The notes under the pieces were generated by a model that saw nothing but the letters and a program-made list of their open reading frames with translations, had not been told where the DNA came from and did not search any database. 64,000 bases of DNA from Dipylidium caninum (taxonomy: Eukaryota > Platyhelminthes > Cestoda > Cyclophyllidea > Dipylidiidae), in assembly GCA_017562135.1 (NCBI GenBank), contig QEYB01001025.1, forward strand, positions 44,611 to 108,610, given 5' to 3'. Below, one piece after another: positions 24,169 through 35,295 of this stretch. A program made the translations under genes and the position numbers. How positions within the stretch are numbered: position 1 is the first letter of the stretch; every line of letters starts with the position of its first letter.

Positions 24169-26829
24169 GTGAGTTGCTTTCACCCACACCATGCGACCTT
24201 CCACTTCGCTCACCTTGCATATTGGCGTGTTGTCTGTGAAATTTTGAGTGGGAAGAGTCTTTTTGCTGACATCTCCTTTGAATCTGGTCCAGTTTAGCCT
24301 CCTGACGCACATCCCCGTCTCTGTCCTCTCCACACGTTTCACCCTACTAACCCACACTACGAGACTAGGGACTCAATTGCTTTCTTACACTTTTGGTAAT
24401 GAATTTCAGCAGCAGCATCATCGCGCGATCGTAGCAAAAATGAACAGATCTGTTTCCCACCCTTGTTTTTCTTATTATTATTAATGAACTATCATTTTTA
24501 GCGCCCTGGCGACACATTAATTTTGTGGGCATATGCCTTCAAGGGTATTTTTTCAGTGGTTCCGTTAAGAATATATTCAGCAGGCACGTCTTCACTTCCA
24601 ATGAGAAAGTATTTACTTGCATGCGAGTGTGCAGATTTGACAGCCCAAGTTTTGGGTGTTATAATAAACCGACGCAAGCACAGGTCTGTCGTTGCGGCAT
24701 GCTTTGGAGCTCATTTTCAAATGAGTGACGTCGCCAGTCGCTAACTCAGTAGGAAGAAAACACGCGAGACAGTCTTAAGGCTGTGTTAAACCCATTCTAA
24801 CCGAAGTCAATTACTTTGCTGTGGTAAATACGAATTCAAAATGCCACGCAACATGACATCACTTGAAGTTATATTTGAACTCGCATTACTTGAAACGAAA
24901 AGGCAAAGGGGAAGTCGTGGGAGAGTGGAGGGAGGTTTCTCCTTCATGGGGCCAACTCAATCCGTTCCATAAAGGGTCGCAAAGGTCTCAATGTAGACCC
25001 CATCAGGACGGCATTTTGGTTGGAGGCAGACAGTCTAGAGGGATGAGGGGGGGGCAGACGGGAAAGAGAAGAGGGAAGGACCAAGACCTCCAACATGGAG
25101 GCATCAGGAGGAAAAATATCACATGCTTAATACACACTCAGTGTACGCTCTATCAAACAAAAATGGCAATTTAGAGTGTTGAAAAGCCTTTAAGGCTCTG
25201 CCACAAACTAAGGACTGATGATGAGGACGACAACGCCTGTGGTAGTGGTGGTGAGTCGAATAATCATAGACTTTTCAGTAGTAAGATCATGAAGGTTGAC
25301 AGGCTGTGCGCCGATATAGATGGCAAGCACACGCGCATATTGGTGTGTTCGGCTAATGCGTTTCGTGACGGCGGATAAACTCTCCACTTCATCAAAGTGA
25401 CTCCTTAGGGGTGATCAACGTCCCCTGGTGGGTGTTGCAACCTCATCACGGGGAGAGGCATGCACTATCAACTGGTTTACAAAATGTCGGCCATCATCGC
25501 TCCAACTCTCCGCTGCTTTGCCTAACGGTCGTCGAATTCGAAAGGGATTTGGTAGCAGGGCGAAGTTCAGACAGCGTTACGGCAAGCAAGACCTCGAACG
25601 TGGAAGCATCAGGAGGGAAGTCTAGGGGTTCGCACACCGACGGACGTGTCCTGGAGCGCCATCCTGCCTCCGCCGTGTTTGGCCGAGGCGAATGATCACA
25701 GAGCCCCCGCGTCAACTCCATTACCACACAGCCCCCTCCATGAGGCCGATCCAAAGGAGACCGGCAAGACCTCGTCTTCGCTCGGGTCACTGCTGTGCAC
25801 CACTAGTCGAGTCGGACTAAACGATTGCCTGAGTGGTATGTGGTGGGTTTTGAGCAAAGACTTTAGAGGGTGGAAGGAGCTCTGATTGCGTGCTCTCTTG
25901 GGAACCAACTCGTTCGGGTGATGGCCCTGTCAGAAATGAGGAGCGTTGGGGCAGGCGTTGGGGCGGGGAGGGTAAAGGAGACGAGGTGTGCTTAGAGCAC
26001 GGAGGGAAGACTTCTGTTTGTTTCCTCCTCCTCCTCCTCCTCCTCCTCCCAAAAAAAAATTGCCTCACCTACTTATTCCTCCTCGCGCCACATCCTCCGC
26101 AGATTATTTGATCGCTCATCTCCTTCACGAGAAGTTCAACATACCGCTTTTCATACGCAATTGCTAATCAGCGAGTCGCTGCGCGCTACTCAAACAAAGA
26201 TGAGTAGAGCGTCATCGAATGATTGGATTTGGAGTCAACAGCCCCTTCCTTTCTATCTTTCTTTTCATGGCGGTACTCTAATCAGCGGTTGGGATATTCT
26301 TGCTAGAAGAACAACCCGCATGGGCGTGAAGGAAAGAAGGTATAAGCAAGGGGAGTTGGGAGATATTGACCGCCAGAGAAGCGAGAAAGTGTACGCGTTG
26401 ACTCCTGCCACCCAACCACACTGCCAATTCAGGTGGCTCTTGCGTCGCCCGAAGGTGACCGCAACACTGAGTCACAACTCGGGCCTCTGTCGTAGCCGGC
26501 CCCTGGGGCAGACTTTTTCCGTTTCCTACCTGTCAGCGGCCATGTCATCTTCCGTCACCACACGGACTACGAAACTCAGGCGGCGACTTTGGAAGCGTCC
26601 AACTCCCTGGTCCCCGAAAGACCAGCAGCGTCTGTGGAACAGGCATTTTCGTCAAAAGTGCTATTCTCTACTAGGTAAACAGGAAATTCTCACACTAGCT
26701 TAGTAGTCACCTCTCTGAGGTAATTCGGCTTTTCACCAATTACCCACCTATTATGGACGGGGCGGCGGGCCCAAACAATGGTCCTCACGCGCGAACGTTA
26801 AACGCAGGATTAACCTCTTCTATTTCCAG
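24169..26829 (+). other. Intron 2 of the SLC10-like gene, containing most of the right inverted arm
   Basis: The 2.66 kb intron begins gtgagt and ends with a pyrimidine tract and tttccag. From about 25,060 it consists of the right arm of the inverted repeat. Frames at 25,411-26,703 that look long are shared with the left arm only in broken form and cross a microsatellite, so they are not genes. From 24,169 to 25,060 nothing recognisable is found. Confidence 0.75.
26023..26049 (+). repeat. TCC trinucleotide microsatellite
   Basis: About nine TCC units are followed by nine As. The mate in the left arm is at 20,191-20,214. Confidence 0.9.
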
Positions 26830-27485
26830 GCATGATGCCCTTAACACTCTTCATCTACGGACGCTTCTTTCTCGACACCAAAGCCATCCACATCCCCTAC
26901 TCCCAAATCGCCGGACAACTGTGCTACCTTCTGGTCCCCGCCTTCCTTGGCATGCTGGTGAAGTGGCGTTGGCCGAAGGTGGCCAAGCGTTGCGTCAGCC
27001 TCCTCCTTAAGCCATTGATCTTTGTCTTCCTCTTCTTCGTCATCGGATTCGGGATCTACGCCAATTTACCCATCTACGCTCAGTTGGGAGCCTCTCCCCT
27101 CCTCTTCCCCACGGCAGCGACGCTCCCATGGGTGGGATTTCTCCTCGCCTACGTAATCGCCTGGCTGTGTCGGCGTTCTCGGACTGAGATAATCACAATA
27201 TCGATAGAGACGGGGATTCAGAACACGGGAATTGCGACGCTCGTTCTCATCTACTCAATGCCCCAACCCGAGGGCGATATGGGAGCCGTGATGCCTCCCG
27301 CGGTGTCCATCTTTACACCCCTACCGCTGATGATGGCATACACCATTGTGGTGGCTAGGAAAGGAAAATGCGCACAGTGCTGTCGGAAGAAGAAGGGTAG
27401 TACAATTAGAGAAAGGAACGCAGAACAACACGAACCGTTGAGGCCCTCCCCAACAGATCACCTCTTCGAGACGGTCCCTCTCTAA
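26830..27485 (+). CDS. SLC10-family transporter, last exon
   Basis: This exon completes the transporter. It reads in phase from exon 2 (VAALG joined to MMPLTLFIYG), runs through five or more hydrophobic segments and carries the family signature SIETGIQNTGIATLVLIYS, whose Glu and Gln-Asn correspond to conserved residues of the second sodium-binding crossover in SLC10 proteins. A Cys/Lys-rich cytosolic tail (RKGKCAQCCRKKKG) ends at TAA at 27,483. The exon is uninterrupted. It lies wholly within the right inverted arm, and its mirror copy is the pseudogene at 18,753-19,408. No canonical AATAAA signal lies in the first 200 bases downstream. Confidence 0.92.
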
Positions 27486-27550
27486 GTGTCGCCGTCTCCA
27501 CACCACTCTGTGCACTTTCTGTTCACATAAACTCTATTCTCCCACTAATT

Positions 27551-27942
27551 CCTTCTTTTTTGGTTATTTTCCCTGCCATTTCAACAAAAGGATACGAATC
27601 TAATAATCTGAAACAAGCACAATCATTACATCAGTTAGCTTGATGGATTCGCGAAACACAAAGGACTACTTTAAAACGAGGAAAGATTGCAAGGGAAAGA
27701 AAGAACAAAACCGCACCAGAAGCACTGCTCAAATTAAATAACGCAGCGAAATGTGTCGTTGAAATCTTCATACCCGACTGAATAGTAGGCAAATACGAAG
27801 GCCGACATTTCGCCATGAACAGAGTAGCAATACGAGAATTGAGGACTTAGGTTTATTTATGTCGCCTTCTCTCAAACACATGCACTGGCGCGCGTTTAGC
27901 TTTTCCTTTATGAATGACCTTGTGCTCTAAATCCTTGCACTT
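27551..27942. other. 3' flank of the SLC10-like gene
   Basis: This is single-copy A-rich DNA beyond the right arm. I see no gene or clear polyadenylation signal. Confidence 0.4.
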
Positions 27943-28504
27943 CTACGGAAATAGATTCCTCAGTAACAAAACCGAGCGAAGAAAGGAGGCATCAATGAAC
28001 AAAACAACGCCTATATCCAAATCGTCCTTTGCTTCACGCTTCCGATTGGAGAGTTTCAGTTGTTCTGCCCTAGTTAAACGATCCGGAAGCTCCGTATAAC
28101 CGGCTGCCTGCAGGTGCATAACTTCATCTGCCACAGAGGCTGATCAGCTGGCAGAAATTTGAGTTGGCACCATCGAAGAATCAAACGGTGACTTCACAGT
28201 ACGCGCCTCCTCGATTATCTCCACAAAAACCGTTTTGTTTAGGTTTGAGGCGCTTGGATGTCACTGAAGGGTCTGCGGGCAGGAGGTTGAAGCGCGACTC
28301 AAGCGCTCGAATTTTGGACAGCTGCGTTGCCAGTTCGTGACGTAGACATACGAGATCACGAGAAATCATGTCAACTAACTGGCAGTCATTGCACTTCTTG
28401 ACATTATGCAGGAGAATATGACTCTTTTCCACCTTAGCAGTCGGAATTAGCGCGAAAGGGTTACCCACGGCATGGGCGGAGTTATTCATGGCCACATAAA
28501 ACAT
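27943..28504 (-). CDS. Possible two-part minus-strand coding segment, unknown function
   Basis: A 107-codon frame (28,504 to 28,181) has a coiled-coil-like stretch (VCLRHELATQLSKIRALESR) after a Cys-x-x-Cys pair. It is followed 47 bases on by a second frame (28,134 to 27,943) that starts near a possible acceptor (tctgtggcag) and has a charged N-terminal part (RAEQLKLSNRKREAKDD). The two may be neighbouring exons, but no donor fits cleanly and no family is recognised. Composition is the only support. Confidence 0.25.
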
Positions 28505-28590
28505 ATCCTCATTTTTTGTTAGGGCCTTTCGTCTAAGTTCTCGAAAACGTTCCCGTTTGGATGCCTCGCTTCTAGCTCACAGCACAAAAT

Positions 28591-28840
28591 ATGTCGTCTT
28601 GGATAGCGGCACCAACTTGGCTCTGGAAGCCGGCTAGCTACATTGAGTGTTATGTGCGTGGAAGTGGAAGACCTGAGATCTTTCCATATGCAAGCGAACA
28701 TTTCGCGAAATGCATGCTGGCACGGCAAAAGTCAACACTGTCTGGGTGCTCCCTTCCCCACTGGTCCACTCGAAAGAAGGACATAGCAGCATTGCAGTGG
28801 CTATTAAGTGACAAACTCTTTCCCCAGAAAATGAAGTTGG
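28591..28840 (+). CDS. Possible first exon, unknown protein
   Basis: An ATG-started open segment of 83 codons ends in phase 1 at a consensus donor (ttgg followed by gtaagt at 28,841). The peptide is Trp-, Lys- and Ser-rich (MSSWIAAPTWLWKPASYIEC). The next open segment on this strand begins at 29,090 in a compatible phase if the intron ends at a weak tag acceptor. It overlaps the edge of no recognised repeat. There is no known domain. Confidence 0.25.
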
Positions 28841-29089
28841 GTAAGTAAAAGCTCAGAAGAGGAGTTAACTGTTCACAGCAAGTATCGCAAGTCGTCGCAT
28901 GGCCACAATGCCTGCTGGCTACGAAGTAGGCTGACACCCGAAAAAGGCGTTCCTCTGTCCTCCCTCCACTTGGTGCTCTTTGCCTCATTGGATTTATTAC
29001 CTCCCCCTCCCCCTCCCCGCTGAATCTGCTGGTTCTCGACCAAGACGGTCAGTTTTTGCGGACAAGGTTACCAATAGGTAGGTGAGAAT

Positions 29090-29435
29090 ATGTCGGTGGC
29101 CGAGGAAATTATGGAACTTGTACCCCTTCGCCAAGACGTGGAAGCAAGTATGGACAGGGGCACTGAAGACCTACGCACACTACATGGATGAGCAGTTGCT
29201 GATAGAACTGAGGGAGAAGTCAATGATGGTAAAAGCACACATGAAGCTCAAGACGGGAGAAATAAACTTACTCTGCGCTGACTATCGCCAACTCAACGTC
29301 GAGGAGGTGGACAGATGCGACATTCGGAGCCCGCCGGAAGCTCCCTATCGCCACGCCGATCAGGTTGCCGTTATTGCCTGTGTCTCCGCCATGATGCGCT
29401 CCGGGCTCCATATCTTGCCTCGTGACGACGAGTAG
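29090..29435 (+). pseudogene. Coding-like segment interrupted by one frameshift, unknown protein
   Basis: From the ATG at 29,090 a Glu-rich helical-looking peptide (MSVAEEIMELVPLRQDVEAS) runs for 33 codons to a stop. The continuation in another phase (YMDEQLLIELREKSMMVKAH, then KLKTGEINLL) is of the same character and runs to a stop at 29,433. A single shift between about 29,160 and 29,190 would join them. It could be a real gene with a sequence error, a decayed gene, or chance. Confidence 0.3.
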
Positions 29436-31630
29436 AATCAAAATTTCGGTAATCTCGGGGATTTGGACTGCCATCTAGAGGACATAAGTCGACTATGCTA
29501 CTGCGACTGTGTTGTCGTAAACTGACTATGCCCTCGAGGACGAGAATTACAACGATATGAATCCTCTAGTGGACGTCCTGGCTCCCCACCACATCTTCGT
29601 CGCCACAAGTGAGCTGAGACAGGCAGATGATGTCACCTGTAGCATAGATTGCATATTGGGTATATTCTGGTAATTGGGAAGCTTCGAGTCTTCACCACTC
29701 GTCTACTTATCGTCCACTTGACGAATTTGGTGCAATAAAGAGCAGGACAACTGGACTATCAACTCTCCTGAAATGGTCTTTTGGGCCACTCTGGAAATCC
29801 CTCGACCCGCAGACATAAGGACACGACATCAACCTTCTCCAGCCCATTTGCCTCCCTTTCCGAAAAAGTTTCGGCATTAATTGCTTTTCTGTGCAGTGAC
29901 CGGGTTATCGGGGACGGTAGTCACGACTCACGGCGGGGAACTGCTGGCTGTGTGTTGGCAAATGTCGCGGTTGCTGCATGAGACTGGAGTGAGGCTTCGA
30001 TGAGCCCCGATGCTCTTAATATAATCCACACAACACGTAGCTCAGTTGCAGACTTTGCATATTTCATGACTTTCAAAATACCTTCTTCTGCCAATAAGCG
30101 CATTCCACAACGGGACATGGTGTGCCGTGGTTAACTAACCAAGCCGGTAGACACGATAATAGACAATGAAGAAGGTCTGCGTCTGCGATTGTTCGACAGT
30201 CAAGAGACGGGGCTGTGGAGGAGGAGCAGCCTCCTGCAAGGCGCTGGACTTGGGGAGCAGCTTCTCATCAAATTGCTTCTATGCGTTCAGCTATGAGTTG
30301 GTTTCTCTGTCGTTTGACTGAGGTATTTTCCACGTCTATCCACTTCTCTCCACTCTCACTTGCATCACATCGCAGTGCAGCTGTAAATCATTGGCCTATG
30401 ACTTCTGCTAAGGTCCGCATGTTATCATGCCCTCTAAATGGCCAGAAATAACTTCGCTAAATCCTGTCTCTCTTGTAATTGCCTTTCCTGATGTTCTCCG
30501 TTTTGCTTGCGGTTTCAAGTCACAGACTTGATTTGTCTTCCATAGTGGTCCCCTTGACCTAAAACTAGCTATGCCTTTCACGACCTCCTCGCTTGCCAGA
30601 TGGGCATTCCGTAATGCACGCAGAATCGTGGACTCATCGAGAGCCTCTCGTCTTCTCTACTCCACTCAATGGCAACGTCATTAGTACCTGCTTCCGCCCT
30701 CGTGTTAGACTGTCTCCAGAATGCTATGTTGACGAGAGTGTTGATTACGCACCTTACCCCCGGCCCCAAGGAAGCAGCGGAGCAGCCTTATCGTCCTCTA
30801 CTCGTTAAATGCTCATTAAGCTCCAAGTTATGCGGACTCACTTGCCTCAGGCAACGACGATGACGACAAGCAGCCGTGAGGAGAAGTGATTTTCCTGGGG
30901 AGCAAAATGAAGCCCTTGCGATAAGTGGGTTGAAAACTGATATGTCGAAGTCGGCCACACGCATCCAAGTGTCGTCACTGTAGCCGCTATGATATGTTAT
31001 GATCTCAATGAGCAGCTAACATTTGCACTAGCACAAACAGATCTAATGTTGCTATGAGCGTGACAAGATTAAAGCTAATCAAATGACTACTAGTGGCAGA
31101 TAGCATAGCGGCATGAGAGTCTGGGTACCGTTCTCCTCATCTAAACTGGGTCACACCGTTCACTGCTGACTTGCCTGCTGCTCGTAATTTGCTGTTTTTA
31201 TAACTGCAGAAACCACTTTCAGGTCCAGCAGATGGTGATTGATGAGGATGGGAACGAAAGACCTTCATAAGCTAGAGAAGACCTTAGACCACCCACACCA
31301 GCAATAACCATGGCTTTGTATCAGTAATACATGCGGACAGTGAGGACTGACCGCTGAACAGAAGACGAAGCAACCTTATCAGGTAATGTGAAGTGTCCAA
31401 CATCACTCCATCCTGGCACAACTATTTTTATGCAGCAGAAGTGCTATGAAAGACGTCTCCTAAAGAAGAAGCATCAAGAAGCTGTCATGCCGGGCCATCG
31501 CTGTTGTCTTTGACACGTTGGATATTCCCTGCAGATGGTTTGAGGACTGAAAAAACACGGACACGTTACGTGGCAATACGTTGACCAGTGGGGTGAGCAT
31601 AAGCTCTCAGGTCTTCATTGATTCCTCCCC
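29436..31630. other. No confident gene
   Basis: Only short frames of 60-80 codons without domains are present (for example 30,215-30,451). I see no repeat partner elsewhere in the window and no splice-bounded exon that I can defend. Confidence 0.4.
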
Positions 31631-32000
31631 TTAAGTTGACAGCATGTCTTCATCGACAACAGTTAGGCGTCCTGCGTAGAGTCCAAAAATTTCGCCAAAA
31701 AAGAGGCTTTTTGGCCACTCGAAATCTAAAAGTTCATCACAAGTGGCGAGAGGTCTAAATGCTCTCTCTCGAGTCTTGGCTACACAAAATTGCGTCTCTC
31801 TTTCGAGAGGTACCAATCGTGGAGAAGGACTTCGAATGTACGGCTGGAATGAAGCATTGAGGTGGGCGGGTCAGTGAAACCTTGTGCGCACCAGAGGCCA
31901 GTTCTTCAGCGAGGTCTTCACCGCACCATTCTGGCACGCACACGCCACCCGATGAGTGGTGAGGAAAGTGGAGGGATAGCCGGAGGAAGGGCGGGTTCAA
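31631..32000 (-). pseudogene. Frameshifted coding-like segment with a SET-domain-like motif
   Basis: On the minus strand a frame from 32,000 encodes a Cys-containing peptide (GGVCVPEWCGEDLAEE) up to about 31,820, and an overlapping frame continues from there to 31,631 with the peptide TQFCVAKTRERAFR and then GEIFGLYAGRLTVVDED. The spacing of a basic Lys-Thr-Arg stretch followed by Gly-Glu-x-x-x-x-Tyr-x-Gly-x-Leu resembles the first conserved motif of SET-domain lysine methyltransferases. The later SET motifs (the Asn-His-Ser block and the final Gly-Glu-x-Leu-x-x-x-Tyr) were not found, so any such domain would be a fragment. The two frames differ by one base near 31,815. This is a weak resemblance, not an assignment. 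Confidence 0.25.
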
Positions 32001-33209
32001 TGTGAAATGTCATGTCATGATGATTGAGGTTACCCGTTACATGGTAAGTGGTTGCGTGCAGGTGTCTGGCCATGTGCTCATCGAAATAGATTGGAAGGCC
32101 GACGGGAAAGATGGAAACCTTTATTTCATCAGAAGATGATTATTGCCCTTGAAACCCGAAATATTGGAAAAAAACTCGATGTCGGCTGATCTGGACCCCT
32201 TTATGCACCACTTAAAATGTGAAAATGAGGGGCAGCCCTCTCAACTACCCCATGGGCAGCATAGACGCCAATTCAGCTATTCCCTTTCCATTCATTGATC
32301 CTCACCTCTCTCCAACTATCTGTTTACTCAAAATTAAACAGCAAGCAAACTATTACTTCCGTTCTTTCTCCTTTCATCATCCATATCATCTATTAAGGCG
32401 GATTTCGGTAAAGACCTCCCAATAACCCACTTGGAGGCAAAAGCGCTTGAACTAATACTCATTGGCTGAAATAGCAGCCTAGAATGGGGTTTGCAAGCAA
32501 AACGATCGGATTGATCTTAACACCAGCAAATTGGCATTTACGCTCCCATTTCGTACTTCGCCTTCATCAAGCCGGCTTAATGAGTGAAGAGTGAAATAAA
32601 AGTAGTTTGATGGACTCTGACCATGCGAGGTACAACCAGAGTTCCATCGAGAGGCTGAGCTCTGTACTCTCGTTGAGTCACCAATGCACATGGAACCCAC
32701 CGAATAACCATCACCAGTTGATTAAAATGAAGATTTGGGGAAGAGCAGAGAAACAGAGGGGTACGACCTACTGATCAAGTAGGCAGTCATTCCATTAGTG
32801 ACGCTGGTAGTTCTTGTAAGTTTGCTGCTTCCTCTATTGCGGCTGCGCAGGAAGCGCACCTCGACAAAGAATAATCTCGAGTCTCCCCGTCAGCAGCCTC
32901 TTCGAACATGAAAGTAAGATAATTTCCTTGACTGAAACTTCGGCTCAGCGTTGTCAACAGCATCATCGCCTTATTACCTGTTTAGTGCTCCGTTACCTCC
33001 AACTTCTTGGTGTCTACAAGCTCTTTATCCTAACTTGCAGCCCGTTCGGTCTTAGGCTGAGTGATTTCCGGCAGAAATGCTAGTCAATCGATTTATCGAC
33101 TTGGCGTGGGGGAGCAAAGGGTCCATTGTATTGTATTGGATTGCATTGTATGCGCGCTTGATTTGGAGCGACATCATCTTGGCATGATTGATTTGATGCT
33201 CCCGGGAGA
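32001..33209. other. No confident gene
   Basis: Short frames only. A small ATTGT-rich patch lies at 33,125-33,150. Nothing else is recognised. Confidence 0.4.
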
Positions 33210-34330
33210 GATGACTGCGTGGAGTACGGCCGCGCTCTCTGTCCTTCGGAGGTGTTCATGATCTCATTTACTTAGGACGACTTTCAAGCTTAATGAGTGG
33301 CAGCAGGTGCAGGTTGCATTCTTGACTGTAGTACCGGATATTTGACCCTGAACAACCTTCTGATAATTTATTCGGTCGTCTACCATGATGTGGGACTACG
33401 TGGGGAGTTATTGTGGAGAGAGGACGTGTGAGAACTGCTGATTTATGCCATGAGGCCAACAAGTGTATTGGCGAACCCCATCAAGGCATGCAAGTAGCGC
33501 TTTAAACGGTAAAAGAACCTGGTGGGTAGAACGCATTCAATTACTAGTCTCAACCTCACGTGGCAGCGTGGACGTGTGCGGCAGTGGAGAGGGGCGTCAG
33601 ACTAACTCGTTGCCTTCTAATGGACCTCTTCAACGCCTCCATGTTCAGGGGGGGACAAGTGAGTTGGCAAACTTCAATTAAGAAGTGAGGCGAATGAGGC
33701 TCTTTCAGTATGCAGAGAGGAGTGAGTTCAGGTGAGAATGAGGAGAGAGTACGTAAGGAGCACCTTTTCACTGCAAGGAGCCTAAATCTCCGCCTACTCT
33801 GGCGCTGATATAGGCTATGAATTAGTCATATGGAGCTGCATCATTTGGCCTAACTCTCCTCATGCTCACCTCATCGGCATCGGCGCCTACTACACGAAAG
33901 CTGGTTCAGTGCTGAGCATTCAGCGAATAGCCCTTGATGTGCAGCCGAAGGAAGCGTTATCAGAACTTCACTTCCGTGAGAAAAGTTTCAACTGACAAAC
34001 GGATGAAGCGTGTGTGCCATTTGTGTCCTCGAAAAATACCCAATTTGCGCGTTTTGAGCTTAGCGCCCCCCATCGCAAAATGGTGTTGCCATCGCCATGA
34101 AATGGTCACACCGTAAGCTCTTCCATGCCTTCGACCCTTACTCTGCTCGCAACGCAAGGTACTGTTGTGGCATTTGAGGTTGTCTTTATCGAAGGAGCCT
34201 TTGGAGACACATACTGACTGCTCTCTGGCCTGTCTTTACCCTCGAAACGGGGTAGCAAGGGACTTGCTCAAAGGCAGGCTTATCCATAGACTAGGCGTAG
34301 ATTTGTTACAAGTTTAATCGCTAGCTACCG
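33210..34330 (+). repeat. 1.1 kb diverged direct repeat, partner at 59,320-60,420
   Basis: Shared blocks in order include cctgataa/ctgataatttattc, a gtcgtctacca tract, gcgaacccc/acgaacccc, cgtggacgtgtgcggc, cagactaactc, a gccatttgt tract, a ttactctg-tcgcaac block and gtcgcatttg/gtggcatttg. Identity is perhaps 65-70 percent by eye. On the minus strand both copies keep a related peptide (KWHT then a LS-E-L-EV-F pattern, 33,960-34,157 here), which could reflect an old coding region or simply the DNA similarity. Confidence 0.7.
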
Positions 34331-34599
34331 TGGGGACGAGCACCAAACTCATGCTACGGTACGTACTATAGAACAGGATGTGGTGGGAAGCCAAGCGGTG
34401 GAAAAATTCCAACCAGTTGCGCGTACCAGTGGTAAGGAAAAGGGCGGGGTCTGTACCCGCTAGCCGGCGTTGGCGTATGGGCCTATAACACAGCACGGCC
34501 ACCGTCACTTCTTGTCTATTTCCTCCACGCATCACTCCTCCTCCCGCCTCTCACACATCACTCACAGTCTCGTCTCCGTAACTACGCCACCCATCCAAT

Positions 34600-34840
34600 T
34601 GCAGTGACATAAGCCTCGGTGCCACTCGCAATAATGCGCCTTCGATTCCACATTTCAGGGAATATTTTGCTCACCTGGCACTTCATGAAGAACGACTTTT
34701 AAGAAAGTGGACAGACATTTGTGACCGATCTACGGTTAAATGACGGTTGACAACATCAGCGCCATCTCGTAAAATGATATGCACTACATTTTTGCTCTGA
34801 CGGCGTATTTTGCATGATTAACCCAACACTTCAGCACGCT
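34600..34840 (+). repeat. Diverged direct repeat, partner at 42,060-42,260
   Basis: Shared blocks in order are aatgcgcc, catttgtgac, gccatctcg, ctgac-gcgta-ttt and a taac-c-a-atgat-ca block. The copies are strongly diverged. Confidence 0.5.
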
Positions 34841-34923
34841 TCTCCATGCACTTTCATAAGTCGCTCACCCATGCAGTACTCTCAATGGAAATATAAACTG
34901 TGTGCGTTTGTTGCCTGCCATGT

Positions 34924-35211
34924 TTAGAGACCATATGTAATCTTCGTATGCGGGTAGAAGAATATTCTTGAGATATGAGGAGATATCCACTCAGCAGGAC
35001 AGCATGGAATGCAAAGGCACAGAACTTGGGGTTGTGGATTGAGGCCAACTAGAGCATCAATGAACCGCTGTGGGTGTGCGGAATCATTAAGGAGTGGGGA
35101 TGCGTAAACACCCTTTAACCTCTCTGAGCATGAAGCGATGTTATTCAGTGATGCCAACGAGACAGCACCGTAGTCTGTCTCATGACGCCTTCGCTTCCAC
35201 CCCACCAACAT
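34924..35211 (-). CDS. Possible small protein, 95 codons, unknown
   Basis: An ATG-started minus-strand frame contains a balanced peptide with Cys clusters (LNPQPQVLCLCIPCCPAEW). An alternative frame over 34,854-35,048 is also open, so composition alone does not settle the phase. It lies just downstream, on the same strand, of another unassigned frame at 35,296-35,541. No domain is recognised. Confidence 0.25.
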   Translation of the reverse strand: MLVGWKRRRHETDYGAVSLASLNNIASCSERLKGVYASPLLNDSAHPQRFIDALVGLNPQPQVLCLCIPCCPAEWISPHISRIFFYPHTKITYGL

Positions 35212-35295
35212 CTTCTTAACTCCGGCTGGTGTTCCATCACTTGCGACGTAATAAAACCCGCCTGTTTTAGGTGATAACGGTATCCACGAGGCAGC

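Larger units (their letters stand above)
25060..27550 (+). repeat. Right arm of the 2.4 kb inverted repeat
   Basis: This is the mate of 18,685-21,150 in opposite orientation. It covers the distal part of intron 2, the whole last exon of the transporter and about 65 bases of its 3' flank. The inner edge is diverged: scattered matches such as ggcagacag and gaccaag reach back to about 25,000. The arms are separated by about 3.9 kb of single-copy DNA holding exons 1 and 2. Confidence 0.9.

Noticed and set aside
18685..27550. The big inverted repeat as a simple missed-adapter read artefact
   Set aside because: Such artefacts give adjacent, near-identical mirrored arms. Here 3.9 kb of unique DNA lies between the arms, and the arms differ by substitutions as well as indels.
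29271..29300. CADYRQLN, resembling a reverse-transcriptase motif
   Set aside because: The residues that should follow in a retroelement reverse transcriptase are absent, and no Tyr-x-Asp-Asp motif or further domain lies downstream.
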